Of a stretch of 64,000 nucleotides of DNA, positions 34,158 through 42,732 are shown in pieces. Every line of letters begins with the position of its first letter. Position 1 is the stretch's first letter. A program made the translations under genes and the position numbers. The DNA comes from Desulfitobacterium hafniense DCB-2 (lineage in GTDB: Bacteria > Bacillota > Desulfitobacteriia > Desulfitobacteriales > Desulfitobacteriaceae): the NCBI RefSeq assembly GCF_000021925.1, contig NC_011830.1, forward strand, positions 706,501 through 770,500, given 5' to 3'. Under the pieces are notes generated by a model. It made no database searches and was not told the origin of the DNA. It worked only from the letters and a program-made list of their open reading frames with translations.

Positions 34158-35282
34158 CTACCTGTTTTTGCCCTCTTGCAGTCGGTTGAACAGCTTCATG
34201 AGCGGCGTCACGTCCTTGAGTAGATCCATACGTCCCTCGCTGTCGCAGAGGTTGTTCACAAAACGGCTGATCAGCTTCATATTTATATTTTTCGCCACAA
34301 AATCAAAATCCTCGTTAGTCATATTCTCCAAAAAACGCCTGAGAATCAGTGAGTTCTCATAATTGGCCCGCAGCGGTTTGGTAAGCTCGGCGTAGTCCCC
34401 GAGACCGCAGATGTCGTAAGCGCTGTAGACCCCGCTCAGAATGGAAGTGAATTGACCGAAGCCAAATCCGGGGGATACCGCCCCGAAGCAATTGCCCGTG
34501 AAATACGTGTTTTCCAGCTTCGGTTGATTGCAGATGCCGACGATATAATGTTTGAATGAGAATTGATCCGTCATGCGGAATGGCTGATGCAAATCCTGGC
34601 TGACCATGCCGTAGAATTGATTCCACATCTCCTCGTGATCCCGCTTGATATTGCTGGGATAATCCGGACTGAACATCACCACATTGGCTTCCTGATCCGA
34701 ATAGGGGATGACCCAGCCGTAGCCCTTGGGGAGCACGTCGCAGTCAAACCAGACATGGGGCGTATCCGCCTGGAAACTGCCCGTTACGGTAGCGCCCCGG
34801 ACGGAGCCGGTGAAGTCGGCCCGAAAGTTGCCCAGGCGGCAGGCATATTCGGCATCCCCCGTCGCCAGCACGACTGCGTCGAAGCCCTTGCACAGGGTCT
34901 CGTATTCCTGCTCCGAATGGTATTCGATGGGGGCTGAGACCTGGTCCCTGAGTTGCCTGTCGTAGGAATCCTCGTGCCTTCCCCGTATGTTCAGGTAGCC
35001 GATATCCCCGCTGATGACGCCCTTCTCGTGTTTGGAGTGGATCTCGATTCGGGAGACCTTCGTCAGTGGGTCCAGCCGGATGCCGAATTTTTCCCGCAGA
35101 TAGGGGACGCAGTTTTTTACCGGCCGGTTGAGAATGTGGAACATGCTCTCCGCGTTGACAAAACGATCCCCGACGCCGGCTCTTTTCTCAAAGATGAACG
35201 GCGTAATGCCGTGCTTTTCCAAGGTGATGGCGCAGGATAACCCCGCCATTCCCGCTCCTATGATGGCAACCTTCATAATCAT
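34158..35282 (-). CDS. FAD/NAD(P)-dependent oxidoreductase in germination operon
   Basis: A 374-residue flavoprotein. The N-terminus (MKVAIIGAGMAGLSCAITLEK) has the GxGxxG dinucleotide motif, followed by FEKRAGVGDR; a later AVVLATGDAEYACRLG fits the second FAD segment. Overall it resembles geranylgeranyl-reductase-like or monooxygenase-like proteins, substrate unknown. It overlaps the GerA-type gene upstream by four bases and is the last gene of the minus-strand germination operon, an uncommon partner for ger genes. Starts at the ATG at 35282 or the ATG six bases later. No signal peptide. Confidence 0.8.
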   Translation of the reverse strand: MIMKVAIIGAGMAGLSCAITLEKHGITPFIFEKRAGVGDRFVNAESMFHILNRPVKNCVPYLREKFGIRLDPLTKVSRIEIHSKHEKGVISGDIGYLNIRGRHEDSYDRQLRDQVSAPIEYHSEQEYETLCKGFDAVVLATGDAEYACRLGNFRADFTGSVRGATVTGSFQADTPHVWFDCDVLPKGYGWVIPYSDQEANVVMFSPDYPSNIKRDHEEMWNQFYGMVSQDLHQPFRMTDQFSFKHYIVGICNQPKLENTYFTGNCFGAVSPGFGFGQFTSILSGVYSAYDICGLGDYAELTKPLRANYENSLILRRFLENMTNEDFDFVAKNINMKLISRFVNNLCDSEGRMDLLKDVTPLMKLFNRLQEGKNR

Positions 35283-36736
35283 TGTTTCCTTTCATCCGAT
35301 TCAATGCGCGTTTGATCGGTGGTTTTTAGAAAATTAGGGCGCTTAGGTGAAATACTTTTGTCCGGAAAAAGCTTTCCTAAAAAATCTTCGCGGTTGAAAG
35401 GCGCGCTGGGTGCGGCGTAGGCGACGCCAAAGCTGTTCGACGAAACGATCACGGTCACGATCAGGCACAGGCCCAGGGTAAAGCCGATCAAGCCGAAGAC
35501 CGCGGAAAGCAGAATCATGAGAACCTTCAAAATCCGGAAGGGGTTCATCAGGGTATAATCCGGGATCATGAACGAGGCGAGCAATTCGGTGGAAACGATG
35601 ATCAGCAGCAGTGGGCTGTACATGCCGGAGGCCATGGCGGCCTGTCCGATAATAATGGCCCCCAGAATGCCGATGGCCCCGCCGATCTTCTTGGGAATGC
35701 GCAGCAAGGATTCCCGGATGATTTCCACGATGATTTCCAGCTGTACAATGCCTGTAAAGGCGTTAAAGGGCACGTTGGCCCGCATAGCCGCCAGGGTCAG
35801 GATATATTCCGAGGGGAGCGTGTCATGATGAAAGGAAATGATGGCGATATACAGCGCACCCAGGGTAATGGAAAGAAACAAGGCGATGAACCGCAGGCCC
35901 TTGGTGAGGAGGGCCAGGTATTTATTGTCGTAGATGTCGTCGCAGGAGATGAGAAACTCATGGAAAACCTTGGGGGCGATCAGCCCCAGCCCGCTGCCCT
36001 CCACCAGGATGATGACCTTTCCCTCCAGCAGTGCGCCGCAGGCCATATCCGAACGTTCCACAATGCCCGTTTGGGGGAATAGGCTCCATTTGCTGTTGAG
36101 GATTTGCTTTTGCAGCTCGCCGGATTCGACGATGCCGTCTATCCTTATCCTGGCAATCCTCTGTAGGATATCCTTCACAATGCCGGGATTGGCGATATCC
36201 TCGATATAGACCACGGCCACCGATGTTCTGGTTCGTTTCCCCGTTTCCAGCATGGCGATTTTCAGGCGGGGATCTTTGATTCGGTACCGGATCAGGGACA
36301 GATTGGTGTCGAGATTCTCAATGAAGCAGTCCCGCGCCCCGCGCAGCGTGTATTGAAGTTCCGGGCTGTCAATGCTTTTGCTTTCAATCTTTTTGATATC
36401 TGACACCAGATAGCGCCCGCCCCAGGGACCCAGCAGCACGGTATATCCATCCAGCAGATAAGCGTCTATGGCGTCGGGATTGTCATCCAGCGCGCAATGA
36501 TCCACATACAGGACCCGATCCCGGAGCTCTTCCGCCGGGGGCGTTTTCCCAGCGGCGGCGCGGGCAATCAGCGGCTTGAGTATACACTCGGACAGCAGCG
36601 CCCGGTCGGTGAGCTGCCGGATAAACAAAACCGTGATAGCATCCCCGCCCGTACAGGGAACGACCCGCGCCGAAATGCCGCTGAGCCGCGTACTGATTTT
36701 GTCGATGTCGATAGGATGGATTGCTGATTTTGTCAT
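35279..36736 (-). CDS. Spore germination protein, GerA family
   Basis: A 485-residue GerA-type germinant-receptor subunit of the spore inner membrane. The N-terminal ~290 residues are soluble with the family block GARDCFIENLDTNLSLIRYRI, followed by SDMACGALLEGKVIILVEGS. At least four hydrophobic segments lie between about 285 and 440 (FIALFLSITLGALYIAII; IGILGAIIIGQAA; LMILLSAVFGLIGFTLGL). With the permease and lipoprotein genes upstream it would form a nutrient-sensing receptor. The ATG is three bases after the lipoprotein stop with AGGAG as ribosome site. Confidence 0.92.
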   Translation of the reverse strand: MTKSAIHPIDIDKISTRLSGISARVVPCTGGDAITVLFIRQLTDRALLSECILKPLIARAAAGKTPPAEELRDRVLYVDHCALDDNPDAIDAYLLDGYTVLLGPWGGRYLVSDIKKIESKSIDSPELQYTLRGARDCFIENLDTNLSLIRYRIKDPRLKIAMLETGKRTRTSVAVVYIEDIANPGIVKDILQRIARIRIDGIVESGELQKQILNSKWSLFPQTGIVERSDMACGALLEGKVIILVEGSGLGLIAPKVFHEFLISCDDIYDNKYLALLTKGLRFIALFLSITLGALYIAIISFHHDTLPSEYILTLAAMRANVPFNAFTGIVQLEIIVEIIRESLLRIPKKIGGAIGILGAIIIGQAAMASGMYSPLLLIIVSTELLASFMIPDYTLMNPFRILKVLMILLSAVFGLIGFTLGLCLIVTVIVSSNSFGVAYAAPSAPFNREDFLGKLFPDKSISPKRPNFLKTTDQTRIESDERKQ

Positions 36737-36739
36737 GGC

Positions 36740-37852
36740 TTATGGCTCCTGGGGAAGCTCGCTCCGGACGAGTGTGACCTCGGTCGTGACCTCCGACGCC
36801 GCGTCACTATAGGCCTGCTTCCAATCGATAGTTTTGAAGGTACTGTTATGCTGGGCCCGAAAATACCGGTAAATCCCCAGATAATCCAAGGCGTATTCCT
36901 TTTGTGAGGTATCCAGGGCCTGTACGATATCCTGCAGGACCGCCTCCTCAAGAAGGCGCTGCAAGGCCTCCCGGTCCCCTATAGTGGCCGGCTGCGCCGT
37001 GGACGCATAGTTCAGCACGGCCTTAAACCCCATTTGAATTTGGATCATGAGCTCTTCATCGGCATACGTCGTGGTGATTTTTTTGTTGTTAAGCGTAACA
37101 TCCAGCTCATACCGGTTCGAATTCAAAATGACTTCGTAATGAAAACTGCCGTGGGGATTGAGGAAAAACACCACGCCACGCCGTTGGTCCTGTGGGATAA
37201 AGCCAACCTTTTTGCCGTTTTCAAAAACCGTATATCCGGTCAGCGTGATATGGGAGTCCACGACGCCCATGGCGGGGATCAAAAACCCCACCTTTTTTAC
37301 CGCCAGCGCCTCCAACAGATCGCCGATATCCACAAAAAATGAGGAGCCCTCCTTCATCAGGTTGTCCTGTATGTTATCAATGGCCAGCCCCACCGAGGAC
37401 GCGTTGTCCAGCTCGGCCTTCAGCAAATCCTCCGGCTCGTCGGCGGAGGTGATGATTTTGAGGGATTTTCTGGTGTTGCGCTGGGTCCGGCTCCGGTTCA
37501 GATATTCCTCCACATCCTGGAATGCCAGTCTGTCGGTAAAAATCAGCACCTTTAAGGCGCCCAGATAAACCGGCCTGCTGCTTTTGCGATTCAGATCATC
37601 CCGGGCTTGGGTATACGTTTCCCCGCTGGCCTTGATGATCGAAAAGTTCAGGTTGCCCTGTCCGCCGGTGCCGCCTTTTCGTGACTGACCGCCCAGATCG
37701 GCGACTTCCCCATAGAAATGGTACTCTCCATCCTGATAATCGATCACTTCTGCGATGTGAATATTCTCCTGCTGGATATCGGTCGAATCCCAGCAGCCCC
37801 ACAGCAGCGGCAGGCAGAGGGCAAGAGCGGTTAATTTTATGAGCTTATTCAG
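36740..37852 (-). CDS. Ger(x)C germination lipoprotein, CTG start
   Basis: A 370-residue GerC-type lipoprotein. No ATG, GTG or TTG can start the complete protein: the frame carries a lipoprotein signal (NKLIK, hydrophobic LTALALCLPLL, then lipobox LLWGC) upstream of the first GTG at 37747. A stop codon lies just before, leaving CTG at 37852 as the only reasonable start, with GAGGGTGG shortly upstream. The body has family features such as YTQARDDLNRKSSRPVYLG and NSVGLAIDN-like blocks. Predicted to sit on the outer face of the spore inner membrane through the lipidated cysteine. A start at 37747 would lose the signal and is unlikely. Confidence 0.85.
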   Translation of the reverse strand: MNKLIKLTALALCLPLLWGCWDSTDIQQENIHIAEVIDYQDGEYHFYGEVADLGGQSRKGGTGGQGNLNFSIIKASGETYTQARDDLNRKSSRPVYLGALKVLIFTDRLAFQDVEEYLNRSRTQRNTRKSLKIITSADEPEDLLKAELDNASSVGLAIDNIQDNLMKEGSSFFVDIGDLLEALAVKKVGFLIPAMGVVDSHITLTGYTVFENGKKVGFIPQDQRRGVVFFLNPHGSFHYEVILNSNRYELDVTLNNKKITTTYADEELMIQIQMGFKAVLNYASTAQPATIGDREALQRLLEEAVLQDIVQALDTSQKEYALDYLGIYRYFRAQHNSTFKTIDWKQAYSDAASEVTTEVTLVRSELPQEP

Positions 37853-37870
37853 GCTTTATCACCACCCTCT

Positions 37871-38977
37871 TTACGTACTGCCACGGGACCGGAGCAGATG
37901 GGCAACCCACAAGACAAAGGGGATGACAAAGGCCGGCAGCAGCCCGGTATACGTCGTGAAGCGATTGAACACCAGCAGCACATCCTCTGCGTTGGGAATC
38001 AGCAGGCCTGTAGCATAAGCCGCCCCGCCGATGGCGAACATCGGCGTAATCCCGGTCAGCTTGGGAATCAGCTTTTTCGCATAGGCCGCCGACGCAAACA
38101 TGATCAGGGAAGTGGTGCAAAAGATGGAGGTGAGCCACCCCATGATGAAAAACAGATCCAGCCGCTTAGCAAATTGCAGGGCGGCGATGTCCAGCCTGCG
38201 AATCGCGGTCAGAACCGGATAATCGTAATTGACGATATCATCGATGCTTAGAATAGAATAGCAGCCTTCCAACTGAACAATAAAAAACGTGCAGGCGACC
38301 AGAACTGCAATCCCCGCCGTGAGCAGCGCTTGGGAACCGTTGCGTCTGGAAAGGGGGATGACAGTGATGACCTCGAAGCCCAAAAAAACAAAGATAGCAG
38401 ACGGAACCGCCCGGATATAGCGGCTTATCTCCGCCGGGTCGATCAGGGGCAGGTTATTCAGCGGGTTTCCCTGGGTAAAGGCAATAATCTGCAAAATAAA
38501 GCCCGTTATCAGCACGATCAGGCCCAGGTATTCAAGAATCCTGCCCAAATTGGTAAGCCCTTTTGACGCGGCGTATAGGGAGACGCTCATAATCAGCAGC
38601 ATCGTGGCCCAAATGGGCGTTTTATATAAAATCTCCGCCTGGATGATATCAGCCGCGGACCGGACGAAAAAGGCGAGAAAAATAAAAAAGTAGATAAGAT
38701 AGATACCGCAGAAAATACGGGATACGGCTTTCCCCACCAGCAGCTCGCTGTATTCCGCCAGCGCTTTCCCGCGGTAGAGGCAGCCCAAGTGGATGATCAG
38801 CAGAACGTCGGCCACGAAAAAGACGGCAGCGATGAGCAGGCTCAGCCACGCCCCTGTTCCGGCGGCCTCGCTCATGATTTTCGGCATGACCACCGCGCTC
38901 AGGCCAACTGTGGAAATGATGATAATAAAAAACAACTGTCTGTTTGTTACACTGTTTGTCAAGGACTCATCCCGCAA
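37871..38977 (-). CDS. Spore germination permease, GerB family
   Basis: A 368-residue membrane protein of the GerAB/ArcD/ProY amino-acid permease type with about ten hydrophobic segments, starting FFIIIISTVGLSAVVMP. It is the first gene of the operon and would recognise or carry the germinant. The start is TTG at 38977 without a clear ribosome site; an internal TTG or GTG a few codons later is possible. The gene order permease, lipoprotein, GerA differs from the usual A-B-C order. Confidence 0.9.
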   Translation of the reverse strand: MRDESLTNSVTNRQLFFIIIISTVGLSAVVMPKIMSEAAGTGAWLSLLIAAVFFVADVLLIIHLGCLYRGKALAEYSELLVGKAVSRIFCGIYLIYFFIFLAFFVRSAADIIQAEILYKTPIWATMLLIMSVSLYAASKGLTNLGRILEYLGLIVLITGFILQIIAFTQGNPLNNLPLIDPAEISRYIRAVPSAIFVFLGFEVITVIPLSRRNGSQALLTAGIAVLVACTFFIVQLEGCYSILSIDDIVNYDYPVLTAIRRLDIAALQFAKRLDLFFIMGWLTSIFCTTSLIMFASAAYAKKLIPKLTGITPMFAIGGAAYATGLLIPNAEDVLLVFNRFTTYTGLLPAFVIPFVLWVAHLLRSRGST

Positions 38978-39322
38978 TTCACGTTTTTATTAGTCATTCC
39001 CATTTATCGGCTATCTACTCATGGGGCGGGATCTTTCAGCGCATATTAGCAGCTGAAAAGAGTCTATGGTAAAGGCTAAATTTGCTGTTTATGTACAGCC
39101 GCTTGGATACATCGTGGCAAGAAATAGTTATCTCAAAGACATTGAAACTTGCCGATTTCAATTGGCCGGTTAGAAAAAATAGAACTAAAGCATGTTCAAG
39201 AATGCGACAACGTTGTCGCATTCTTGGACATGCTTGTGTCGGCTGTCACTCTTAACAGGCAGATCATATGCTATAGATAGTAAAACAGTAGATTTTGCCA
39301 GGTGCAAGAGAGGATGGATTAG
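38978..39322. other. Intergenic region with palindrome copy 5
   Basis: No gene is seen. The left part must contain the germination-operon promoter (no confident boxes picked), and the right part the DUF3102 promoter. The palindrome at 39188-39235 lies between them. Confidence 0.5.
39188..39235. repeat. CGACAACGTTGTCG palindrome, copy 5 (longest)
   Basis: 24-base arms around 39211/39212 with a single G-T pair, outer arms AAGCATGTTCAAGAATG and CATTCTTGGACATGCTT. The sequence after it (TGTCGGCTGTCACT...) is similar to that after copies 3 and 4, so the repeat unit extends beyond the palindrome. Confidence 0.9.
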
Positions 39323-40186
39323 ATGATCGATGAATTGACGACCGGCCGGACCCCCGTTGTGATTGCCTCAGAGATCAATACCATGAAGCGGCAGATGGAG
39401 AAAATCCTCCTTGTTCATGCCATCGAAATCGGGCGCAGGCTCAAAGAGGTCAGAGCCATGATTCCCTATGGGGAATGGGGGGATTGGCTGAAAGTATCCG
39501 TCAACTACTCCCAAAGAACCGCCCAGCGTCTTATGGCCCTTTTTGACGCTTATGGTGAATATCTTTCCTTGCCCCCAGCCGGGGAATCTTCTCAGAACCG
39601 GACGCTGCCCAACCTGACCTTTGTTCAGGCCTTGACTCTCTTGGAGCTTCCCGAGGAAGAGCGGGCTGAGTTCCTGATGGAGATGGATGTGGAAGGCATG
39701 AGTACCCGGCAGCTGAAACAGGCCGTTGAGCAGCGGCAAGAGGCCCGGCGGGAAGCAGATCAAGCCGTGACCGAGCGGGATCAGGCCAGGCAGGAGAGCA
39801 CAGCTCTTCGTGATGATCTGGACAAGGAAAAGAATAAAAATGCCCGGTTGGCCGCAGAACGGGACAGCCTGAAAGCCGAAATCCATGGTTTGGAGAGGGT
39901 AAAGGGAGAGCTGGAGCAGGAGATCGAGAATAAGAAGGCTTCCTATGACAAGCTGAAAGAGCGCTCAGGTTATAAAGCTATCAAAAAGATGGAGGCATCC
40001 CTGGATGAAGCCTATGGCAAGGCTGAGGCCAATAAGATCGCCTTCTTATATGACAGCTTCTTCAAGACCTTTAAGGAATTGGCCTATGGAATGACCAAGT
40101 TTGCCGGCAAAAACCCGGAGCTCCATGCCATATACAAGGAGAAGATCCAGGATTTCCTCCACAATGCCTTGCGGGAGAAGCTGTGA
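39323..40186 (+). CDS. DUF3102 coiled-coil protein
   Basis: A 287-residue protein. The N-terminal DUF3102 region (LVHAIEIGRRLKEVRAMIPYGEWGDWL then SQRTAQRLMALFDAYGEY) resembles phage and plasmid proteins with a helix-turn-helix-like core. The middle (about 130-215) is a long charged coiled coil. The C-terminus ends KIQDFLHNALREKL. Function unknown; DUF3102 proteins are often on mobile elements. Its 3' end plus terminator are partly repeated at 55.2 kb, suggesting a family of copies in the genome. Confidence 0.8.
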   Translation: MIDELTTGRTPVVIASEINTMKRQMEKILLVHAIEIGRRLKEVRAMIPYGEWGDWLKVSVNYSQRTAQRLMALFDAYGEYLSLPPAGESSQNRTLPNLTFVQALTLLELPEEERAEFLMEMDVEGMSTRQLKQAVEQRQEARREADQAVTERDQARQESTALRDDLDKEKNKNARLAAERDSLKAEIHGLERVKGELEQEIENKKASYDKLKERSGYKAIKKMEASLDEAYGKAEANKIAFLYDSFFKTFKELAYGMTKFAGKNPELHAIYKEKIQDFLHNALREKL

Positions 40187-40204
40187 AGAGTGCTGCTTAT
40201 AAGT

Positions 40205-40247
40205 AAAGGCTTCCCGGGAGTATGCACTCTTCAGGAAGCCTTTCTTT
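40205..40247 (+). terminator. AAAGGCTTCC-type terminator, copy 1
   Basis: AAAGGCTTCC (40205-40214) pairs with GGAAGCCTTT (40234-40243), followed by CTTT. It terminates the DUF3102 gene and belongs to a family of five in this window. Confidence 0.8.
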
Positions 40248-40433
40248 GCTCAGTTGCAGTCAGAAGGATATCACTTTATAATGGAATATATGTTCTGTGT
40301 CGGAAAGCGCTTTTCTATCGGGTTAACATAACCATTCACATCAAGAATATCGATGAAGACGAAGAATTAAACGAAAAAGCAACGTGTAAAGAATTCTTAC
40401 AAGTTCAAATTAAGTCAAAAGTGAGGCCAGGAA

Positions 40434-41072
40434 ATGAAAGTCAGCGAACCGGAAAAAATTGAATGGCAAGGCACAATCCTGTCGGTTCAACCACGCACCA
40501 CCGTGTGGCGATATCGGCTTGATAACCGCACTCATTATCATCGGGGCTACAATCTCTTCATTGATGGCAAAGCAAAAGGGATGAAAGCTTCGTTTTCCGT
40601 TGCCATCTCAGAAATTCAGCAGAAGAAACTGATGTTCCGTATCGGTGATGAGGCCAAAGGAACGGCGTGGACGAAAATGTACGACGTCAGCGACTACGCC
40701 GACTATTACCGCGCCGGCGGCCTGAAAATCACCAGGAAAGCTGAGCACGCCGAAACTTCGCCGCCCCCCTATCTGATTGAGCCCCCTGATCTGGCGACCT
40801 ACGCACAGCGCGGTGCGAGAATGCTGAGTGCCGCCAGTTACAGGGGTAAGTGCTTTCAATGCGCGTGGGCCACCATGTCGGCTGTGGAGATTGAGTACAA
40901 TTGGGGCGTGAGCAAGAAGTACCGCTTTGAGAGTTTTTGCTACGGACCCAAGTCGTGTAAACTTTATAAAATGGGCAAACCCCGCGCCGTACCCTACAAG
41001 GGCGATGGGTCAACCTATGACGAAGGCTGGATGGACGACCTTTGCACAGAAAATCGCGGCTGGGACGATTAG
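40434..41072 (+). CDS. Protein of unknown function with late cysteines
   Basis: A 212-residue protein of no recognised family. The first 110 residues look like beta strands (TILSVQPRTTVWRYRLDNR). The C-terminal half has CFQCAW near 144-149 and later SFCYGPKSCKLYK near 170-182, giving four cysteines in a possible zinc site. ATG with GAGG upstream. It converges with the SEC-C gene, seven bases apart. Confidence 0.6.
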   Translation: MKVSEPEKIEWQGTILSVQPRTTVWRYRLDNRTHYHRGYNLFIDGKAKGMKASFSVAISEIQQKKLMFRIGDEAKGTAWTKMYDVSDYADYYRAGGLKITRKAEHAETSPPPYLIEPPDLATYAQRGARMLSAASYRGKCFQCAWATMSAVEIEYNWGVSKKYRFESFCYGPKSCKLYKMGKPRAVPYKGDGSTYDEGWMDDLCTENRGWDD

Positions 41073-41079
41073 GAGGGCA

Positions 41080-42345
41080 TTAAAGTCCTCCGCAGCAGTG
41101 CTTGAATTTCTTGCCGCTTCCACAGGGGCAGGGGTCATTGCGGCCGATTTTTTGGCGGGTTTTCAGATCGATGACAGTAGGATTAGAGGATTTAGAGTGA
41201 GAACTGCCCAGGGTTTGACCGGAAGGGGCCGGCCGGACTGCAGGAGTGGCAAAGGGCAGGTCTGTATCAAAAGGTATATGAAGGTTCTTGGGCTGTGAAG
41301 AGAGGCCGGGATTGGCCCCGGTGCCGAGTTCGGCAGGGGAATGTCCTTTCAGTGCCCATTGCCGGGTATTATTCCAGAAGAACATAATCACATCAGCCAG
41401 ATGCTGTACGGATTCAACATTGGGAAACTCTATTGTCGTCTTTAAGAGATCAAAAATGGCGGAAGGCTCGTTAATCTGATTGACGATATGCTGGCATTCT
41501 GCAGCGAGATCCTTGGCTTCTTTTTCAGTCATTTGATAGTGAGTCGAAAAGTAATCATGCAAGCGTTGAAAGGCGGGAGTGTCATCAAAATAATCGGGCG
41601 CGCCTGCCTTGAGCAGTTTGCTTTTGCTGAATCGATAATAATCAACATCGATACGAGCCCGCTGCTCTTTCAGCAGAGCATCCACGTCGGGTACGTTTTG
41701 ATGGGCCCAGTAGCCATAGGAGTCCCTCCTGGGGGCATCATAATATTCACCCCCACGAAGCAAAATGGTGTGAAACTCCTGATAATCAGGCCGTACTCCC
41801 GTGAGTTCTTCAAGCTTGGAAAGTATGGTCATGTGGCCCATTGCCCCATAATAATATAACATTCCGTAGGTCAGCCCCAGCCATTCCGTATTCTGTTTGA
41901 GTTTGCTTTGCAGGGCCGCATCATGCTCGAGAGTCTGAAAGACATCCTGAAGTTCACTGGGCATAAAAAGCACTTTCTGCCCCTGGGAGGAACCGGACAA
42001 GACAAGCCCGGTTTTTCGCCAATAATTAACAAGTTTATGGTCATAATTATCGGCCAGGACGGCTTGGAAGACTTTATTATCTTCACTGACGAATTGTTTC
42101 AGAAACAGATAGCGATGCTCATCCATGAGCTTCAATTCCTGGGTGATTCGGCAAGGCAGCTGTTGAACGAGATAATGAACCAAATCCTTCTTCTTCAGCG
42201 AGCTGATATTTCTGAAGCCATAGTGCCGGGAGATGTCCTGGAGTTCATCTTTGCTCAAGGCCAGCAGAAGTTCTTCATAGGTCTGAGGCAGGGTAATCTC
42301 TTTCCAAAGCTTCTTATCCAGATATTCCGCAGCGTCGCTTTTCAT
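41080..42345 (-). CDS. SEC-C metal-binding protein
   Basis: A 421-residue protein ending in a SEC-C motif (RNDPCPCGSGKKFKHCC), a zinc site found at the end of SecA and in many unrelated proteins. The N-terminus has a Rho-N/SAP-like helix pair (LQDISRHYGFRNISSLKKKD). The middle is helical and of no known family. No defence function is shown. Confidence 0.8.
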   Translation of the reverse strand: MKSDAAEYLDKKLWKEITLPQTYEELLLALSKDELQDISRHYGFRNISSLKKKDLVHYLVQQLPCRITQELKLMDEHRYLFLKQFVSEDNKVFQAVLADNYDHKLVNYWRKTGLVLSGSSQGQKVLFMPSELQDVFQTLEHDAALQSKLKQNTEWLGLTYGMLYYYGAMGHMTILSKLEELTGVRPDYQEFHTILLRGGEYYDAPRRDSYGYWAHQNVPDVDALLKEQRARIDVDYYRFSKSKLLKAGAPDYFDDTPAFQRLHDYFSTHYQMTEKEAKDLAAECQHIVNQINEPSAIFDLLKTTIEFPNVESVQHLADVIMFFWNNTRQWALKGHSPAELGTGANPGLSSQPKNLHIPFDTDLPFATPAVRPAPSGQTLGSSHSKSSNPTVIDLKTRQKIGRNDPCPCGSGKKFKHCCGGL

Positions 42346-42732
42346 CTGGTCTAATGCAATAAGCAGATTCTAATAGACTTCTTTATCTTTCATAGTTGGC
42401 GACCCGTCCTCTCGATGAGCGTATAAGCTGAGGATACCAGATTGTCCTTTTGACGTAAACTGTAGCTTAGAAAGCAAAATCCCTGTCAGGGCAAAAATCA
42501 TTGCAGAATAAGAAGGAAATTGCTGGATTATCGCGAAGAGATCAGAACAAAGGGAAACATAGATTGTCCAGCTTTAAACCCCCCGGTGAGATAATCTGTC
42601 TTTTTATTGAAGCAAACACAGTGAGATAGCAGGGTGGAGAACCTTATATTCTCCACCCTTTGCGCCTCTTGGTTTAAATAGGGTTAAATTGAATCTATAA
42701 TAGTAGCAAAACACCGTATTGCGGAGGTGAAC
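42346..42732. other. Intergenic region before the Wadjet operon
   Basis: No gene. It contains a strong isolated hairpin (11-base stem, 42631-42659; AGGGTGGAGAA/TTCTCCACCCT) that may end read-through transcription, and the Wadjet promoter just after it. Confidence 0.6.
42673..42701 (+). promoter_or_regulatory. Promoter of the Wadjet operon
   Basis: TTTAAA at 42673-42678 and TATAAT at 42696-42701 are 17 bases apart. The GGAGG site at 42723-42727 and the jetA ATG follow at once. Confidence 0.6.

Noticed and set aside
40190..40462. 90-codon frame starting at GTG 40190
   Set aside because: It reads through terminator copy 1 and has no ribosome site; the composition is not protein-like.
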